Made by a program: the position numbers and the translations under genes. A stretch of DNA of 64,000 nucleotides from Janthinobacterium sp. (GTDB lineage Bacteria > Pseudomonadota > Gammaproteobacteria > Burkholderiales > Burkholderiaceae_D): assembly GCF_009923995.1 (NCBI RefSeq), contig NZ_RFSK01000019.1, forward strand, positions 28,739 through 92,738, given 5' to 3'. The first letter of the stretch is position 1. Each line of letters begins with the position of its first letter. A model generated the notes under the pieces. That model searched no databases and had not been told where the DNA came from. It saw only the letters and a program-made list of their open reading frames with translations. Shown here piece by piece: positions 1 to 10,085 of this stretch.

Positions 1-931
1 CGCCATTACTTTTTTGCCAATATTCAAACGCTTCCGGCGCCAGCGAATACGATGCCTGCAGGGCCAGGTTGGACCAGCCGATGGCCTGCTCCTGCGCCGT
101 CAGGGACGGGCTGGCCTTTTGCAGGGCCACCACGCCCAGTTTCAGGGTGCTTTTCGCCATGCGGCCCACGGCCACCAGATACATTTCATGGTCGGCGCGG
201 CTGGCGCCCGCGCCCTTGGCCAGCACCAAGGCGGGCAAGTCGATCGCCTGCGCCATCTTCGCGTCGGACGCGCCCAGCAGCAGCGCGATGCGGCGCGCCG
301 GGCCCGTGGCATTCGTCTGGCCCGCCAGGCGGATCTGTGCCCACAGGTCGTTCGTATCGAACTGGCCATTTTGCGCCAATACCGCGATCAGGCTGCCGCA
401 CGCTTCGCCATAGCCGGGCGGCGAGACGAGCAGGTTGCGCGCCTCGGGCGCCACGTTCTGCCCCTTGGCCGCGCGCGACATCAGCGCGTAGCACTTGAGC
501 TGGGTATCGTCGTCGAGGGCGAATTGTGGATATTGCTCATCAAACACGACCCAGTCGCGCTTGCGGCCCAGTTCCAGCAGCCAGTCGTTGCGGAAACGGT
601 CGGCGATGGCGCTGCCCTTGTAGCGGTTCAGGTAATCGCGAAATTGTGCTTCGGTCAACTGCTTGATGCGCGGTTTCAGCCGATAATAGTCAACATACGA
701 TGGAATCTGGTAATTCGTCAGCCGGGCCGCATAGAAGTCCGCCTTGTCGGCGTCATCCTTGCGCGCGGCGTCGCGCAGCAGCAGGAAGGCATCGTCCTCG
801 CTGCGCGTATCGGACGCAAGCGCTGCGGCAGGCGATACGGTGGCGGTCACCTGTGCCAGGGCGGCCAGGGGAGACAGGACCGATGCGGCACACAGCATCG
901 AGCCGGCAATCCATTTCAGTGGGGAAATCAA
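1..931 (-). CDS. slt: Soluble lytic murein transglycosylase, N-terminal part (runs off the left edge)
   Basis: A periplasmic lytic transglycosylase of the Slt70 type, which cleaves the MurNAc-GlcNAc bond of peptidoglycan to form 1,6-anhydro ends. About 310 residues are visible. They start with a hydrophobic signal peptide ending near LAALAQ, followed by the alpha-superhelical U domain rich in short helical repeats (for example AARLTNYQIPSYVDYYRL). The catalytic SLT domain would lie beyond position 1, so it cannot be checked. No in-frame ATG precedes the signal peptide. I chose the TTG at 931, which has a GAGAG ribosome site about 8 bases upstream; an internal ATG would cut the signal peptide short. 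It is divergent from the cyclo-ligase gene, with 27 bases between the starts. Confidence 0.85.
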   Translation of the reverse strand, partial: MISPLKWIAGSMLCAASVLSPLAALAQVTATVSPAAALASDTRSEDDAFLLLRDAARKDDADKADFYAARLTNYQIPSYVDYYRLKPRIKQLTEAQFRDYLNRYKGSAIADRFRNDWLLELGRKRDWVVFDEQYPQFALDDDTQLKCYALMSRAAKGQNVAPEARNLLVSPPGYGEACGSLIAVLAQNGQFDTNDLWAQIRLAGQTNATGPARRIALLLGASDAKMAQAIDLPALVLAKGAGASRADHEMYLVAVGRMAKSTLKLGVVALQKASPSLTAQEQAIGWSNLALQASYSLAPEAFEYWQKSNG

Positions 932-958
932 TGTACGACTCTCAATCTTGATGGTGAT

Positions 959-1558
959 ATGAATAGCGACCCTAGAATAACATGCGATCCGGCTACACGG
1001 CCACCCATTGCGCCACAGGAAAAAGCCAGCTTGCGCAAAGCCCTGCTGGCGGCCCGCCGCGCCCTGCCCGACGCCACGCGCGCGCCGTGGGATGCGGCCA
1101 TCGCGCGGCGCCTGCTGGACTGGTGCGCGCAGGAAAATGTCAGGGAACTGGGCGTGTACTGGCCCCTGCATGGCGAGCCGGACCTGCACGACGCCTATGC
1201 CCGGCTGGCCGCGCGCGGCGTGCAGTTAAGCTTGCCGGTGGTGCTGGAAAAACATGCGCCGCTGGCGTTTTCCGCCTGGACGCCGGGCGAGCCCATGGTC
1301 AAGGATGGCATGGGCGTGGCCGTGCCGGCCCAGCTGCGCCTGCGCCCGGCACCCGCCGCCCTGCTGGTGCCCTGCCTGGGATTTAATGAAGAACGTTACC
1401 GGCTCGGCTATGGCGGCGGCTATTACGACCGCACCCTGGCGGCCACGCCCCGCCCGCGCACGGTCGGCATCGCCTATGCGTGCCTGGCGGCACACTTTCC
1501 CAAGGGCGAATACGACATCGCCCTCGATCACATCGTGACCGAGGGCGATCTGCTCTGA
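959..1558 (+). CDS. 5-formyltetrahydrofolate cyclo-ligase
   Basis: A 199-residue enzyme that uses ATP to convert 5-formyl-THF to 5,10-methenyl-THF, recycling folate in the cytosol. The family signature is clear: an early basic stretch (KASLRKALLAARR) for nucleotide binding, the middle block around GMGVAVPAQ, and the C-terminal glycine-rich motif RLGYGGGYYDR. The reading frame is open far upstream, but that part is antisense to slt. The ATG at 959 gives the normal family length of about 190-200 residues. The next gene, metF, is convergent and also acts in folate metabolism. The family is called MTHFS or YgfA/Fau. Confidence 0.93.
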   Translation: MNSDPRITCDPATRPPIAPQEKASLRKALLAARRALPDATRAPWDAAIARRLLDWCAQENVRELGVYWPLHGEPDLHDAYARLAARGVQLSLPVVLEKHAPLAFSAWTPGEPMVKDGMGVAVPAQLRLRPAPAALLVPCLGFNEERYRLGYGGGYYDRTLAATPRPRTVGIAYACLAAHFPKGEYDIALDHIVTEGDLL

Positions 1559-1573
1559 CGCATCAGACGGGGA

Positions 1574-2404
1574 TTACTTGACCAGGCGCTGCCACAATGC
1601 GGTCGTGGGCGCCGCCTGGTTCATGCTATAGAAATGCAAGCCTGGCGCGCCGCCTTCCAGCAGGCGTTCGCACAAGCCCGTCACCACGTCCAGGCCGAAG
1701 GCCTTGATGGACGCGCTGTCGTCGCCGAAGCTGGCCAGCTTCAGACGCACCCAGCGTGGAATTTCCGCGCCGCACATGTCCGAAAAACGCATCAGCTGCG
1801 TGTAGTTCGTGATCGGCATGATGCCGGCCACGATGGGCACGTTGATGCCCACCTTCTGCGCCTGCTCGACGAACTGGAAATACGCGTCGGCATTGTAGAA
1901 GTACTGGGTGATGGCGGCATCGGCACCGGCCTGCACCTTGCGCGCGAACGCCTGCAGGTCGTCCTGCGGCGAACGGGCTTGCGGATGCACTTCCGGATAG
2001 GCGGCCACCTCGATATGGAAATGGTCGCCCGTCTCGGCGCGAATGAATTCCACCAGCTCGTTGGCGTAGCGGAACTCGCCCGAGGCACCATAGCCGCTGG
2101 GCAAGTCGCCGCGCAAGGCGACGATGCGGTTCACGCCCGCCGCCTTGAAGTCGGCCAGCACGGCGCGAATCGATGCGCGCGAACCGCCCACGCAAGACAG
2201 ATGGGGCGCGGCTTCTTCGCCGGCCGCCAGGATCTCGCGCACGGTGTCGAGCGTACCCTGCTGCGTCGTGCCGCCCGCACCGAACGTCACCGAAAAATAC
2301 TTCGGATGCAATTCAGACAACTTGGCGCGCGTGGCGCGCAGCTTTTCCGCCCCTTCCGGGGTTTTCGGCGGGAAAAACTCAATACTGAAGTTATGGGTTG
2401 CCAT
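1574..2404 (-). CDS. metF: Methylenetetrahydrofolate reductase
   Basis: A flavoprotein of about 276 residues that reduces 5,10-methylene-THF to 5-methyl-THF, the methyl donor for methionine synthesis. The N-terminal strand NFSIEFFPPKTPEG is the hallmark of the family. The TIM-barrel features VTFGAGGTT, HLSCVGGSR, RGDLP and AITQYFYNAD follow in the expected order. Length matches the bacterial MetF class without the regulatory domain. Two ATGs lie six bases apart (2410 and 2404). The second is better placed relative to the upstream GAG, so it was preferred. The start overlaps the 3' end of the small membrane protein gene, which implies translational coupling and a shared transcript. Confidence 0.95.
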   Translation of the reverse strand: MATHNFSIEFFPPKTPEGAEKLRATRAKLSELHPKYFSVTFGAGGTTQQGTLDTVREILAAGEEAAPHLSCVGGSRASIRAVLADFKAAGVNRIVALRGDLPSGYGASGEFRYANELVEFIRAETGDHFHIEVAAYPEVHPQARSPQDDLQAFARKVQAGADAAITQYFYNADAYFQFVEQAQKVGINVPIVAGIMPITNYTQLMRFSDMCGAEIPRWVRLKLASFGDDSASIKAFGLDVVTGLCERLLEGGAPGLHFYSMNQAAPTTALWQRLVK

Positions 2405-2747
2405 TGTCATTACTCAAAAGTAAGGTCGACAAGGCCCAGGAAATGATGCTGTACAGAATGGCACCACCCACGGCCGACCAGAAACTGGCGACATGGAAAC
2501 CAGCGATCATCTGCGCCACCAGCCAGAACATGAAGCCGTTGATGATCAGGATGAACAGGCCCAGTGACAAGAACGTCACGGGCAGGGTCAGCAGGATCAG
2601 CAGGGGGCGGATCAGCGCATTGACCAGCCCCAGCACGGCAGCGGCCAGCAGCGCGGTCCAGCCGCTGCTCATCGTCACCGAGTGCATCAGGTAGGGAACG
2701 GCAAACAGGGCTGCCGCATTGATAAACCAAATCAGTAGCAAGCGCAT
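2391..2747 (-). CDS. Small membrane protein, phage holin 4-2 superfamily (YvlD-like)
   Basis: A protein of 118 residues with four predicted membrane helices: LLLIWFINAAALFAVPYLM, an alanine/leucine-rich second helix, LPVTFLSLGLFILIINGFMF and FWSAVGGAILYSIISWAL. The pattern, including the motif LVNALIRPLL, matches the Phage_holin_4_2 / DUF family, which is widespread on chromosomes and not evidence of a prophage. The biological role is unknown. It lies between ahcY and metF on the same strand and overlaps the metF start by about 14 bases. A terminator and a long palindrome separate it from ahcY, so its transcription may be partly independent of the SAH riboswitch. Confidence 0.85.
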   Translation of the reverse strand: MRLLLIWFINAAALFAVPYLMHSVTMSSGWTALLAAAVLGLVNALIRPLLILLTLPVTFLSLGLFILIINGFMFWLVAQMIAGFHVASFWSAVGGAILYSIISWALSTLLLSNDNGNP

Positions 2748-2761
2748 TTCTCTAGCCTGTC

Positions 2762-2794
2762 AAAAAAGAGGGGCAAGCCGGCCGCAGCCGGCTT
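2762..2794 (-). terminator. Rho-independent terminator after ahcY
   Basis: Read on the minus strand, AAGCCGGC, a 4-base loop, then GCCGGCTT forms an 8-bp stem. A C-rich spacer and six T residues follow at 2767-2762. It sits between ahcY and the holin-like gene and should stop or attenuate riboswitch-controlled transcription before metF. Confidence 0.7.
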
Positions 2795-2815
2795 TCAAGT
2801 AGTCCGCGAAGTATC

Positions 2816-2934
2816 GTTGCTTCGGGAGCCGTAGCGAGCAGACGTGCGGCGTGGCCGAGAAGCGCAGCTGTACTTTATGTACAGCGAGCATCGCCGGCCT
2901 CGCCCCGCGTCGCGCAGTAGGCTCGCGGAGCAAC
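2816..2934. repeat. Long imperfect palindrome (about 119 bp) at the 3' end of ahcY
   Basis: The left half (2816-2873) and the reverse complement of the right half (2879-2934) align over nearly their whole length. Both begin GTTGCT and end GCTGTAC, and both share blocks such as GAGCC, GACG and GGCC. The centre is a perfect 7-bp stem, GCTGTAC/GTACAGC, with a 5-base loop at 2874-2878. It contains no plausible gene. Related sequence occurs at 54068-54170. Confidence 0.7.
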
Positions 2935-2942
2935 CAGCCAAA

Positions 2943-4367
2943 TTAGTAGCGGTAGTGGTCGGGCTTGTATGGACCTTCCGTGCGCACGCCGATGTAGTCG
3001 GCTTGCTCTTGCGTCAATTCCGTCAGCTGCGCATTCAACTTTTTGAGTTGCAGGCGGGCGACTTTTTCATCCAGGTGTTTCGGCAGGGTGTACACGCCGA
3101 CCGGGTAGTTGGCCGTGTTCGCGTACAGTTCGATCTGCGCGATCGTCTGGTTGGCGAACGACGAGCTCATCACGTACGACGGGTGGCCCGTGCCGCAACC
3201 GAGGTTGACCAGGCGGCCTTCGGCCAGCAGGATGATGCGGCGGCCCGACGGGAAGATGATGTGGTCGACTTGCGGCTTGATGTTTTCCCACTCGTATTGC
3301 TTCAGCGAAGCAACATCGATTTCATTGTCAAAGTGACCAATGTTGCAGACGATGGCCTGGTCTTTCATGCGCGTCAGGTGATCGTGCGTGAGGATATGGT
3401 AGTTGCCGGTGCAGGTAACGAAAATGTCGCCGTGTTCGCAGGCGTAATCCATGGTCACGACGCGGTAGCCTTCCATCGCCGCCTGCAGTGCGCAGATCGG
3501 ATCGACTTCCGTCACCCATACTTGCGCCGACAGGGCGCGCATGGCTTGGGCCGAACCCTTGCCCACGTCACCGTAACCGGCGATGACGGCCACTTTGCCG
3601 GCGATCATCACATCGGTGGCGCGCTTGATGCCATCGACCAGCGACTCGCGGCAGCCATACAGGTTGTCGAATTTCGATTTCGTCACGGAATCGTTCACGT
3701 TGATGGCAGGGAAAGCCAGCTTGCCTTCCTTGTGCATCTGGTACAGGCGGTGCACGCCGGTCGTCGTTTCTTCCGTCACGCCGAGGATTTCCGGCAGGCG
3801 CTTCGAGTACCAGGTCGGGTCGACCAGCAAGTGCTTCTTGATCGAGTTGAACAGGCAGATTTCTTCTTCCGAGCCAGGGTTGGCCAGCACGGACAGGTCG
3901 GTTTCCGCGCGCACGCCCAGGTGCAGCAGCAGGGTCGCGTCGCCGCCATCGTCGAGGATCATGTTCGAATAGACGGCCTTGCCGTTCGCATCCGGCCATT
4001 CGAAGATGCGGTGCGTGTATTCCCAGTAGTCATCCAGCGACTCGCCCTTGACGGCGAACACAGGGGTGCCGGCGGCGGCGATGGCGGCGGCGGCATGGTC
4101 TTGCGTGGAGTAAATGTTGCACGATGCCCAACGCACTTGCGCGCCCAGTGCTTCCAGGGTCTGGATCAGCACGGCGGTCTGGATGGTCATGTGGATGGAA
4201 CCGGTGATGCGCGCGCCTTTCAGAGGCTGCGCTGCCGCGAATTCTTCGCGGATGGCCATCAGGCCTGGCATTTCCGTTTCAGCAATCTTGATTTCTTTGT
4301 CGCCCCATGCGGCCAGAGTGATATCGGCGATGGTGTAGTCGTGTTGCGATTTGAGTACGGCGTTCAT
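2943..4367 (-). CDS. ahcY: Adenosylhomocysteinase (S-adenosylhomocysteine hydrolase)
   Basis: An NAD-dependent enzyme of 474 residues that splits S-adenosylhomocysteine into adenosine and homocysteine, relieving product inhibition of methyltransferases. Visible hallmarks are the substrate-binding segment [16 protein letters not shown], the catalytic region around [20 protein letters not shown], the NAD-binding loop [13 protein letters not shown], and the C-terminal KPDHYRY with the conserved Lys and Tyr. The first in-frame start is GTG at 4370. The ATG three bases later sits 5-6 bases after a strong GGAGG and was chosen. The leader carries an SAH riboswitch, so expression should rise when its own substrate accumulates. 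metK lies upstream on the same strand behind its own terminator. Confidence 0.97.
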   Translation of the reverse strand: MNAVLKSQHDYTIADITLAAWGDKEIKIAETEMPGLMAIREEFAAAQPLKGARITGSIHMTIQTAVLIQTLEALGAQVRWASCNIYSTQDHAAAAIAAAGTPVFAVKGESLDDYWEYTHRIFEWPDANGKAVYSNMILDDGGDATLLLHLGVRAETDLSVLANPGSEEEICLFNSIKKHLLVDPTWYSKRLPEILGVTEETTTGVHRLYQMHKEGKLAFPAINVNDSVTKSKFDNLYGCRESLVDGIKRATDVMIAGKVAVIAGYGDVGKGSAQAMRALSAQVWVTEVDPICALQAAMEGYRVVTMDYACEHGDIFVTCTGNYHILTHDHLTRMKDQAIVCNIGHFDNEIDVASLKQYEWENIKPQVDHIIFPSGRRIILLAEGRLVNLGCGTGHPSYVMSSSFANQTIAQIELYANTANYPVGVYTLPKHLDEKVARLQLKKLNAQLTELTQEQADYIGVRTEGPYKPDHYRY

Positions 4368-4396
4368 CACGCCCTCCTTTCAGTTGTTGAAAAAGG

Positions 4397-4461
4397 TACG
4401 TGAGCGCGGTTGCAGGATATTCCGAGCCTGGCGAATTTCTTCGTCGCAACGCTCCTCGGAC
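4397..4461 (-). promoter_or_regulatory. SAH riboswitch in the ahcY leader
   Basis: The minus strand shows the characteristic order of the SAH riboswitch (ahcY motif): TCCGAGGAGCGTTGC, then the pairing partner GGCTCGGA, then AACCGCGCTCACGTA, which can pair back to the GAGCG segment as the pseudoknot. The match to the known consensus (CCGAGGRGCG ... GCUCGG ... GCGCUCACG) is close. It ends about 30 bases before the ahcY start, upstream of GGAGG. This position suits the class, which turns expression on when SAH binds. A -10 box TAAAAT at 4472-4467 would place the transcription start at the 5' edge of the aptamer. Confidence 0.93.
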
Positions 4462-4530
4462 GCCGGATTTTAACATTGTCAAGCCGCGCGCGCCAGCCTG
4501 TTCGGCATGCATGGCCCCGCAACAACACAT

Positions 4531-4564
4531 AAAAAAAGCGCCCGCGGCCTAGCGGCCGGGGCGC
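4531..4564 (-). terminator. Rho-independent terminator of metK
   Basis: On the minus strand a GC-rich hairpin (GCGCCCC..GGCC / GGCC..GGGCGC, 4564-4538) is followed directly by seven T residues at 4537-4531. It lies 20 bases after the metK stop codon. Confidence 0.85.
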
Positions 4565-4584
4565 TCATCAGCAAGCGGGCTGGA

Positions 4585-5751
<1,167 letters not shown>

Positions 5752-5939
5752 TGCAAGCTCCTGATTACTATGTGAATGTTCTGTCGCAGTAAAGAGGATT
5801 TTGCCTGCGACGCTTTAGCGATATTTATATTCCGCTTCGCAAGTTGTCTATTAACTCAGCGGTTACTGCATACGTGGTATTTTACGCTTCTTAAAAAATT
5901 TTGGCACGGCAACACGCCATTCCTGGAAACAGCTCATTC

Positions 5940-6809
5940 ATGTTAGTCCCCATTTTTCGCTTCTTATCGATCTTTCCCTTGCCCGTCCTGCATGGCCTAG
6001 GCGCTGTGCTGGGGTGGGTGATTTACGCCATTTCACCGTCCTACCGCCGCCGCATGCGCGAGAACATGCAGGGTGCGGGTTTTTCGCAACACTTGCATAC
6101 GGCCGTGGCCGAAGCGGGCAAGAGCGTGCTGGAACTGCCCTTCATCTGGTGCGCCCCCGCCGAGCGCGTGGCGCGCCATGCGACGGTGGAAAACTGGGAG
6201 CTGGTGGAACAAGCCCTGCAGCACGGCCGCGGCATCGTCTTTCTCACGCCGCACCTGGGCTGCTTTGAAATCGTCGCCCAGCAGATCGCCCTGCGCACGC
6301 CGCTCACCGTGATGTACCGCCCGCCCAAGCGCGCCGCCTTGAAGCCGCTGATCGAAGGGGCCCGCGCGCGCGAAAACCTGATGCTGGCGCCGGCCAATAT
6401 GTCGGGCGTGCGCATCTTCGCCAAATGCCTGAAAAAAGGCCAGCCCATCGGCCTGCTGCCGGACCAGGTGCCGCAGGAAGGCGAAGGCGTGTGGGCCGAT
6501 TTCTTCGGCCGTCCCGCCTACACCATGACCCTACCGGCCAAGCTGGCGCAGATGGGCGGCGCCGAAGTCATCATCACCTACGCGGAGCGCCTGCCGGGCG
6601 GACGCGGCTACGTCGTGCACTTCGTGCCGTTTACCGAGTCGCTCGATTGCACCTCGGCGGAGCAGGCCCGTACCATCAATGCCGCCATGGAACAATTGAT
6701 CGCCCGCAGCCCGGCGCAATACCTGTGGAGCTACAACCGCTACAAGGTGCCGCGCGGCGCGCCGCCGCCCACGCCCGCCACGCCCGATGCCGCCAAGGAG
6801 CCGGCATGA
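5940..6809 (+). CDS. Lysophospholipid / lipid A acyltransferase family protein (LpxL/HtrB-like), first copy
   Basis: A protein of 289 residues from the LpxL/LpxM/HtrB family, inner-membrane enzymes that add secondary acyl chains to lipid A. It has an N-terminal hydrophobic segment (FRFLSIFPLPVLHGLGAVLG), the HX4E catalytic motif in HLGCFE, a substrate segment VMYRPPK, and the block LLPDQVPQEGEGV ending in FFGRPAYT. The C-terminal FVPFTES and the late SYNRYKV are also typical of the family. An upstream TTG (5901) is in frame, but the ATG at 5940 starts directly before the membrane anchor and was preferred. Its stop overlaps the start of a second family member. Which acyl chain or lipid it uses cannot be told from sequence. 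Confidence 0.88.
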   Translation: MLVPIFRFLSIFPLPVLHGLGAVLGWVIYAISPSYRRRMRENMQGAGFSQHLHTAVAEAGKSVLELPFIWCAPAERVARHATVENWELVEQALQHGRGIVFLTPHLGCFEIVAQQIALRTPLTVMYRPPKRAALKPLIEGARARENLMLAPANMSGVRIFAKCLKKGQPIGLLPDQVPQEGEGVWADFFGRPAYTMTLPAKLAQMGGAEVIITYAERLPGGRGYVVHFVPFTESLDCTSAEQARTINAAMEQLIARSPAQYLWSYNRYKVPRGAPPPTPATPDAAKEPA

Positions 6810-7681
6810 GACTGCTGATCGCCTTCATGTGGCTGCTGCACTGGCTGCCCTTGCCCATCCTCGGCCGCTTTGGCGTGGCCGTCGGCAGCCTGCTGTTCAT
6901 CGCCATGCCCACGCGGCGCAAGATTGCCCTGACGAACCTGCGCCTGTGCATGCCGGAATTGACGGAACAGCAACGCGTGGCCCTGGCGCGCCAGCATTTC
7001 CAGGCCTACTCGCGCAGCGTGTGGGAGCGCAGCATCCTGTGGTGGGCGCCGGAAGAACGCCTGAACCGCCTGATCAAAAAAGTGCCCGCCTTCCCGGGCC
7101 AGCAGATCGCCGCCAAGCCCACCATCCTGCTGTGCCCGCACTTCGTCTGCCTCGACGTGGCCGGCGCCGCCACGGCCATGGAAATTTCCGCTTCCTCGAT
7201 GTACGTGCAGCAAAAGAACGCCGCCTTCGACCAGGCCTTGCGCGCCGGCCGTTCGCGCTTCAAGCCGCCCAAGCTGTTTACGCGCCAGGACGGCATCAAG
7301 ACGATTCTGCGCGCCCTGCGCGACGGCTTGCCCTACTTCATGCTGCCGGACATGGATTTCGGCGAGAAGGATGCGGAATTCGTGCCCTTCTTCGGCGTAC
7401 CCGCCGCCACGCTGACGGCCACGGCGCGCCTGGCGCTGGCCGCCAAGGCGCAGGTCATTCCCGTCATCGCCACCTTCCTGCCCAACTACGAAGGCTGGCA
7501 AGTGACGTACTACCCGGCCTGGGACGATTATCCGGGCGACGACATCACGGCCGCCACGCGCCGCATGAACGAATTCATCGAAGAACGCGTGCGCGAAGCG
7601 CCGGCCGAATATTTCTGGACGCATAAGCGCTTCAAAACGCGCCCCGAAGGCGAAGCGTCGTTCTATAACCAGCACAAGTGA
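6806..7681 (+). CDS. Lysophospholipid / lipid A acyltransferase family protein, second copy
   Basis: A 291-residue paralogue of the preceding gene in an ATGA stop-start overlap. It begins with a hydrophobic anchor ([18 protein letters not shown]). It carries the HX4D form of the catalytic motif (HFVCLD), the region [18 protein letters not shown], the block [20 protein letters not shown], and the late [11 protein letters not shown]. The two proteins differ in the acidic residue of the catalytic motif (Glu against Asp) and in the substrate-pocket region. They may add different acyl chains in succession, like LpxL and LpxM. dapF follows 11 bases later, as often seen for this pair in betaproteobacteria. 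Confidence 0.88.
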   Translation: MRLLIAFMWLLHWLPLPILGRFGVAVGSLLFIAMPTRRKIALTNLRLCMPELTEQQRVALARQHFQAYSRSVWERSILWWAPEERLNRLIKKVPAFPGQQIAAKPTILLCPHFVCLDVAGAATAMEISASSMYVQQKNAAFDQALRAGRSRFKPPKLFTRQDGIKTILRALRDGLPYFMLPDMDFGEKDAEFVPFFGVPAATLTATARLALAAKAQVIPVIATFLPNYEGWQVTYYPAWDDYPGDDITAATRRMNEFIEERVREAPAEYFWTHKRFKTRPEGEASFYNQHK

Positions 7682-7692
7682 TACGGCAGAAC

Positions 7693-8556
7693 ATGAAACT
7701 CCACTTTACCAAGATGCATGGCGCCGGCAATGACTTCATCGTCATCGACGCCATCAGCCAGGACATCGATTTCACGCCGGCCCAGTGGCAGCGCCTGGCC
7801 GACCGCCGCTTCGGCATCGGCGCCGACCAGATCCTCGTGGTGGAAAAGCCGCGCCTGCCCGGCTGCGACTTCCGCTACCGCATCTATAACAACGACGGCG
7901 GCGAAGTGGAGCAATGCGGCAACGGCGCGCGCGCCTTCGTCAAGTTCGTCAGCGAAAAAGGCTTGTCCGACAAGGCCAGCATCCGCGTGGAAACCATGGC
8001 CGGCGTCATCGCGCCGCGCCTGGAAGCCGACGGCAGCATCACGGTCGACATGGGCGCGCCCGTGCTGGAGCCAAAGCTGGTGCCGTTCGATGCGCATGGC
8101 CTGGACGGCGTGTCGCAAGGCAGCGATCTGCTGTGGCCGCTGGAGCTGGACTTGCCAGGCGACAACGCTCCCGTGCTGGTGTCCGTCGTCTCGATGGGCA
8201 ATCCGCATGCCGTGCAGGTGGTCGACGACGTCGAGGCGCAAGACCTGGAAACATCGGGCCCGCGCATCGAGCACCATCCGCGCTTTCCGCGCCGCGTCAA
8301 TGCGGGCTACATGCAGGTCATCGACCGCCACCACGTGAAACTGCGCGTGTACGAGCGGGGCGCGGGCGAAACCCTGGCCTGCGGCACGGGCGCCTGCGCC
8401 GCCGCCGTGGCCGGCATCCGCCGCGGCTTGCTGGACTCGCCCGTGCGCATCAGCGCGCGCGGCGGCGAACTGTCGATCGCCTGGCAAGGCCCGGGCAAGC
8501 CCGTGCTGATGACGGGTCCGGCCGTGACCGTCTTCGAAGGCACGATCGAGCTGTAA
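7693..8556 (+). CDS. dapF: Diaminopimelate epimerase
   Basis: A cofactor-independent racemase of 287 residues that converts LL- to meso-diaminopimelate for lysine and peptidoglycan synthesis. Both catalytic cysteines are present in their family motifs: [10 protein letters not shown] in the first half and [11 protein letters not shown] in the second. Other signatures are the N-terminal [13 protein letters not shown], the dyad RRFGIGADQ and the middle MGNPHAV. The ATG at 7693 matches the family start; the in-frame upstream codons belong to the spacer. It is cotranscribed with the two acyltransferase genes and ends 8 bases from the convergent Sel1-repeat gene. Confidence 0.97.
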   Translation: MKLHFTKMHGAGNDFIVIDAISQDIDFTPAQWQRLADRRFGIGADQILVVEKPRLPGCDFRYRIYNNDGGEVEQCGNGARAFVKFVSEKGLSDKASIRVETMAGVIAPRLEADGSITVDMGAPVLEPKLVPFDAHGLDGVSQGSDLLWPLELDLPGDNAPVLVSVVSMGNPHAVQVVDDVEAQDLETSGPRIEHHPRFPRRVNAGYMQVIDRHHVKLRVYERGAGETLACGTGACAAAVAGIRRGLLDSPVRISARGGELSIAWQGPGKPVLMTGPAVTVFEGTIEL

Positions 8557-8564
8557 CCCCTGCC

Positions 8565-10085
8565 TCAGGCCGCCAGGAACTGCCGCTCCTGCGGCGCATG
8601 TTCCTGCGGTACATGTTCCTGCGACAACTCCAGTTCCGTCAGATAGCACTTCAGGCGGTACAGCCGCTGCCGGTAATTGCCTTCCGGGCCAGTCACGCCG
8701 CAGTCGACACGCTCGAACAGGCGCGCGACCTGGTCGAGCACCTGGCGTTCCTGCGCCGTGCGGACCAGCACCAGGCGCCGCTTGCCCCGTCCATGCGTGG
8801 CGCTGATATCGACCAGCAGGCAGTGCCCCTGGTCGGCCGCATGCACGTCGAGCAGCAGGGCTTCGGCGCGCGACAGGTGAAACCAGCGCGCCAGCTCCAG
8901 CCGCGCCGCCAGCAAGGGGTGATTCTGTCCCAGCTGGCGCAGGTGCGCGCCCGCATGCACGGCGCCGCACTGGCCCCAGTCGCCCGGCTCGCCGCGCGGC
9001 GCAATGCGCGCCAGCGCCGCTTCCGCTTCGCGGCTGCCTTGCGCCTGCGCCTGCAGCAGCCAGTAGGCGGCCCGCACGTCGCTGTTGACGCCTTCGCGCC
9101 GGTTGCGCCAGGCATGCATGCCGCATTCGAGCTGGGCCGGGGCATGTCCCAGGTCGGCAGCACGTTCTAGGCAGCAATGGGCTTCGACCACATTGCGCTG
9201 GGAAAATTCCGGTTTCGTATAAATGCGCGACAGCACGAACCAGGCTTCGGCCAGGCCCTGTTCGCCGGCCTGCGTCAGCCAGCGCACGGCCCGCTTGAAG
9301 TTGGCGGCGCCATGGCGCGTGGCCAGGCGCTGGCCCTGCGCATCCATGCGCGCATAGCCAAGTCCCAGTTCCAGCTGCGCCGTGCGGTCGCCGCCATGCG
9401 CGGCCAGTTCGCAGCACTGCCAGCCTTCGGCATCGCCAGCGGGGGCCAGCGCCTGGGCGCAGCGCGACAGCAGCAGCACCTGCTGCGCGTCGAGCGCGAG
9501 GGTGCGCGCCCCGGCGGCGGCCTGGCGCTGCAACAGCTCGCGCGCCAGCGGCAAGCCCTGCGCCAGGAAGCCGGCATGGTCGCCGCTGCTCCACGCCTGC
9601 TCCAGGGCCGCGTACAGGGTGACGTCGATGTCGCTGGCGGGCTCGGCCGCATGCCGCACCAGCGGTGCAGCCGCGCCGTCCTGCAGGGACAACAGCCAGC
9701 GGGCATCGGGCAAACCGGCCGCCGCCGCCGCTTCCAGTCCCCGGCGCGCCGTGGCCCGCAAGGTGTCGCAGCTGCCCGGATGGCCCAGCACCAGTTGCGC
9801 CAGCACCAGCCCGGCCTGGGCCAGCCCCGCATCGAAGGCTTGCGCATAATACGGAATCAGGGCCTGGGCCGCCGGGCGCGCCACCTCGAAAGGCACATGC
9901 GTGCCGATCAGCATGCAGGCTTCCTGGCTGCCTTCCTGGGCGGCCCGCGCCAGCCAGTGCAAGGCCGTGGGCAGGCTTTGCGGCACGCCCTGGCCGAACA
10001 GATACACCCTTCCCAACGCCAACTGGCAGGCCACATCGCCCGCCCGCGCCCCCTTGATCAATCCTAATGTTTCGCGATTTGCCAT
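8565..10085 (-). CDS. Sel1/TPR-like repeat protein
   Basis: A 506-residue protein made largely of helical hairpin repeats of the Sel1 type. Examples are AGDVACQLALGRVYLFGQGV near the N-terminus, with later copies around TAQLELGLGYARMD, GLAEAWFVLSRIY and HAPAQLECGMHAW. The last 150 residues look like a separate globular domain, and the tail holds a short repeated SQEHVPQEHAPQE. There is no signal peptide with this start, so the protein is probably cytosolic. Such repeats usually mediate protein-protein contacts, but the partner is unknown. The ORF is open upstream; the ATG at 10085 has GAGAA before it and begins the first repeat. It has no operon partner: dapF converges and the porin diverges. 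Confidence 0.75.
   Translation of the reverse strand: MANRETLGLIKGARAGDVACQLALGRVYLFGQGVPQSLPTALHWLARAAQEGSQEACMLIGTHVPFEVARPAAQALIPYYAQAFDAGLAQAGLVLAQLVLGHPGSCDTLRATARRGLEAAAAAGLPDARWLLSLQDGAAAPLVRHAAEPASDIDVTLYAALEQAWSSGDHAGFLAQGLPLARELLQRQAAAGARTLALDAQQVLLLSRCAQALAPAGDAEGWQCCELAAHGGDRTAQLELGLGYARMDAQGQRLATRHGAANFKRAVRWLTQAGEQGLAEAWFVLSRIYTKPEFSQRNVVEAHCCLERAADLGHAPAQLECGMHAWRNRREGVNSDVRAAYWLLQAQAQGSREAEAALARIAPRGEPGDWGQCGAVHAGAHLRQLGQNHPLLAARLELARWFHLSRAEALLLDVHAADQGHCLLVDISATHGRGKRRLVLVRTAQERQVLDQVARLFERVDCGVTGPEGNYRQRLYRLKCYLTELELSQEHVPQEHAPQERQFLAA

Noticed and set aside
2391..2747. Phage holin-like protein as a sign of a prophage
   Set aside because: This family is common on bacterial chromosomes, and the flanking genes (ahcY, metF) are housekeeping. 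No phage genes are nearby.
8581..8640. Short tandem-like repeats at the 3' end of the Sel1-repeat gene
   Set aside because: They encode the repeated EHVPQEHAPQE tail of the protein. The array is too short and imperfect to be a separate element or a CRISPR array.
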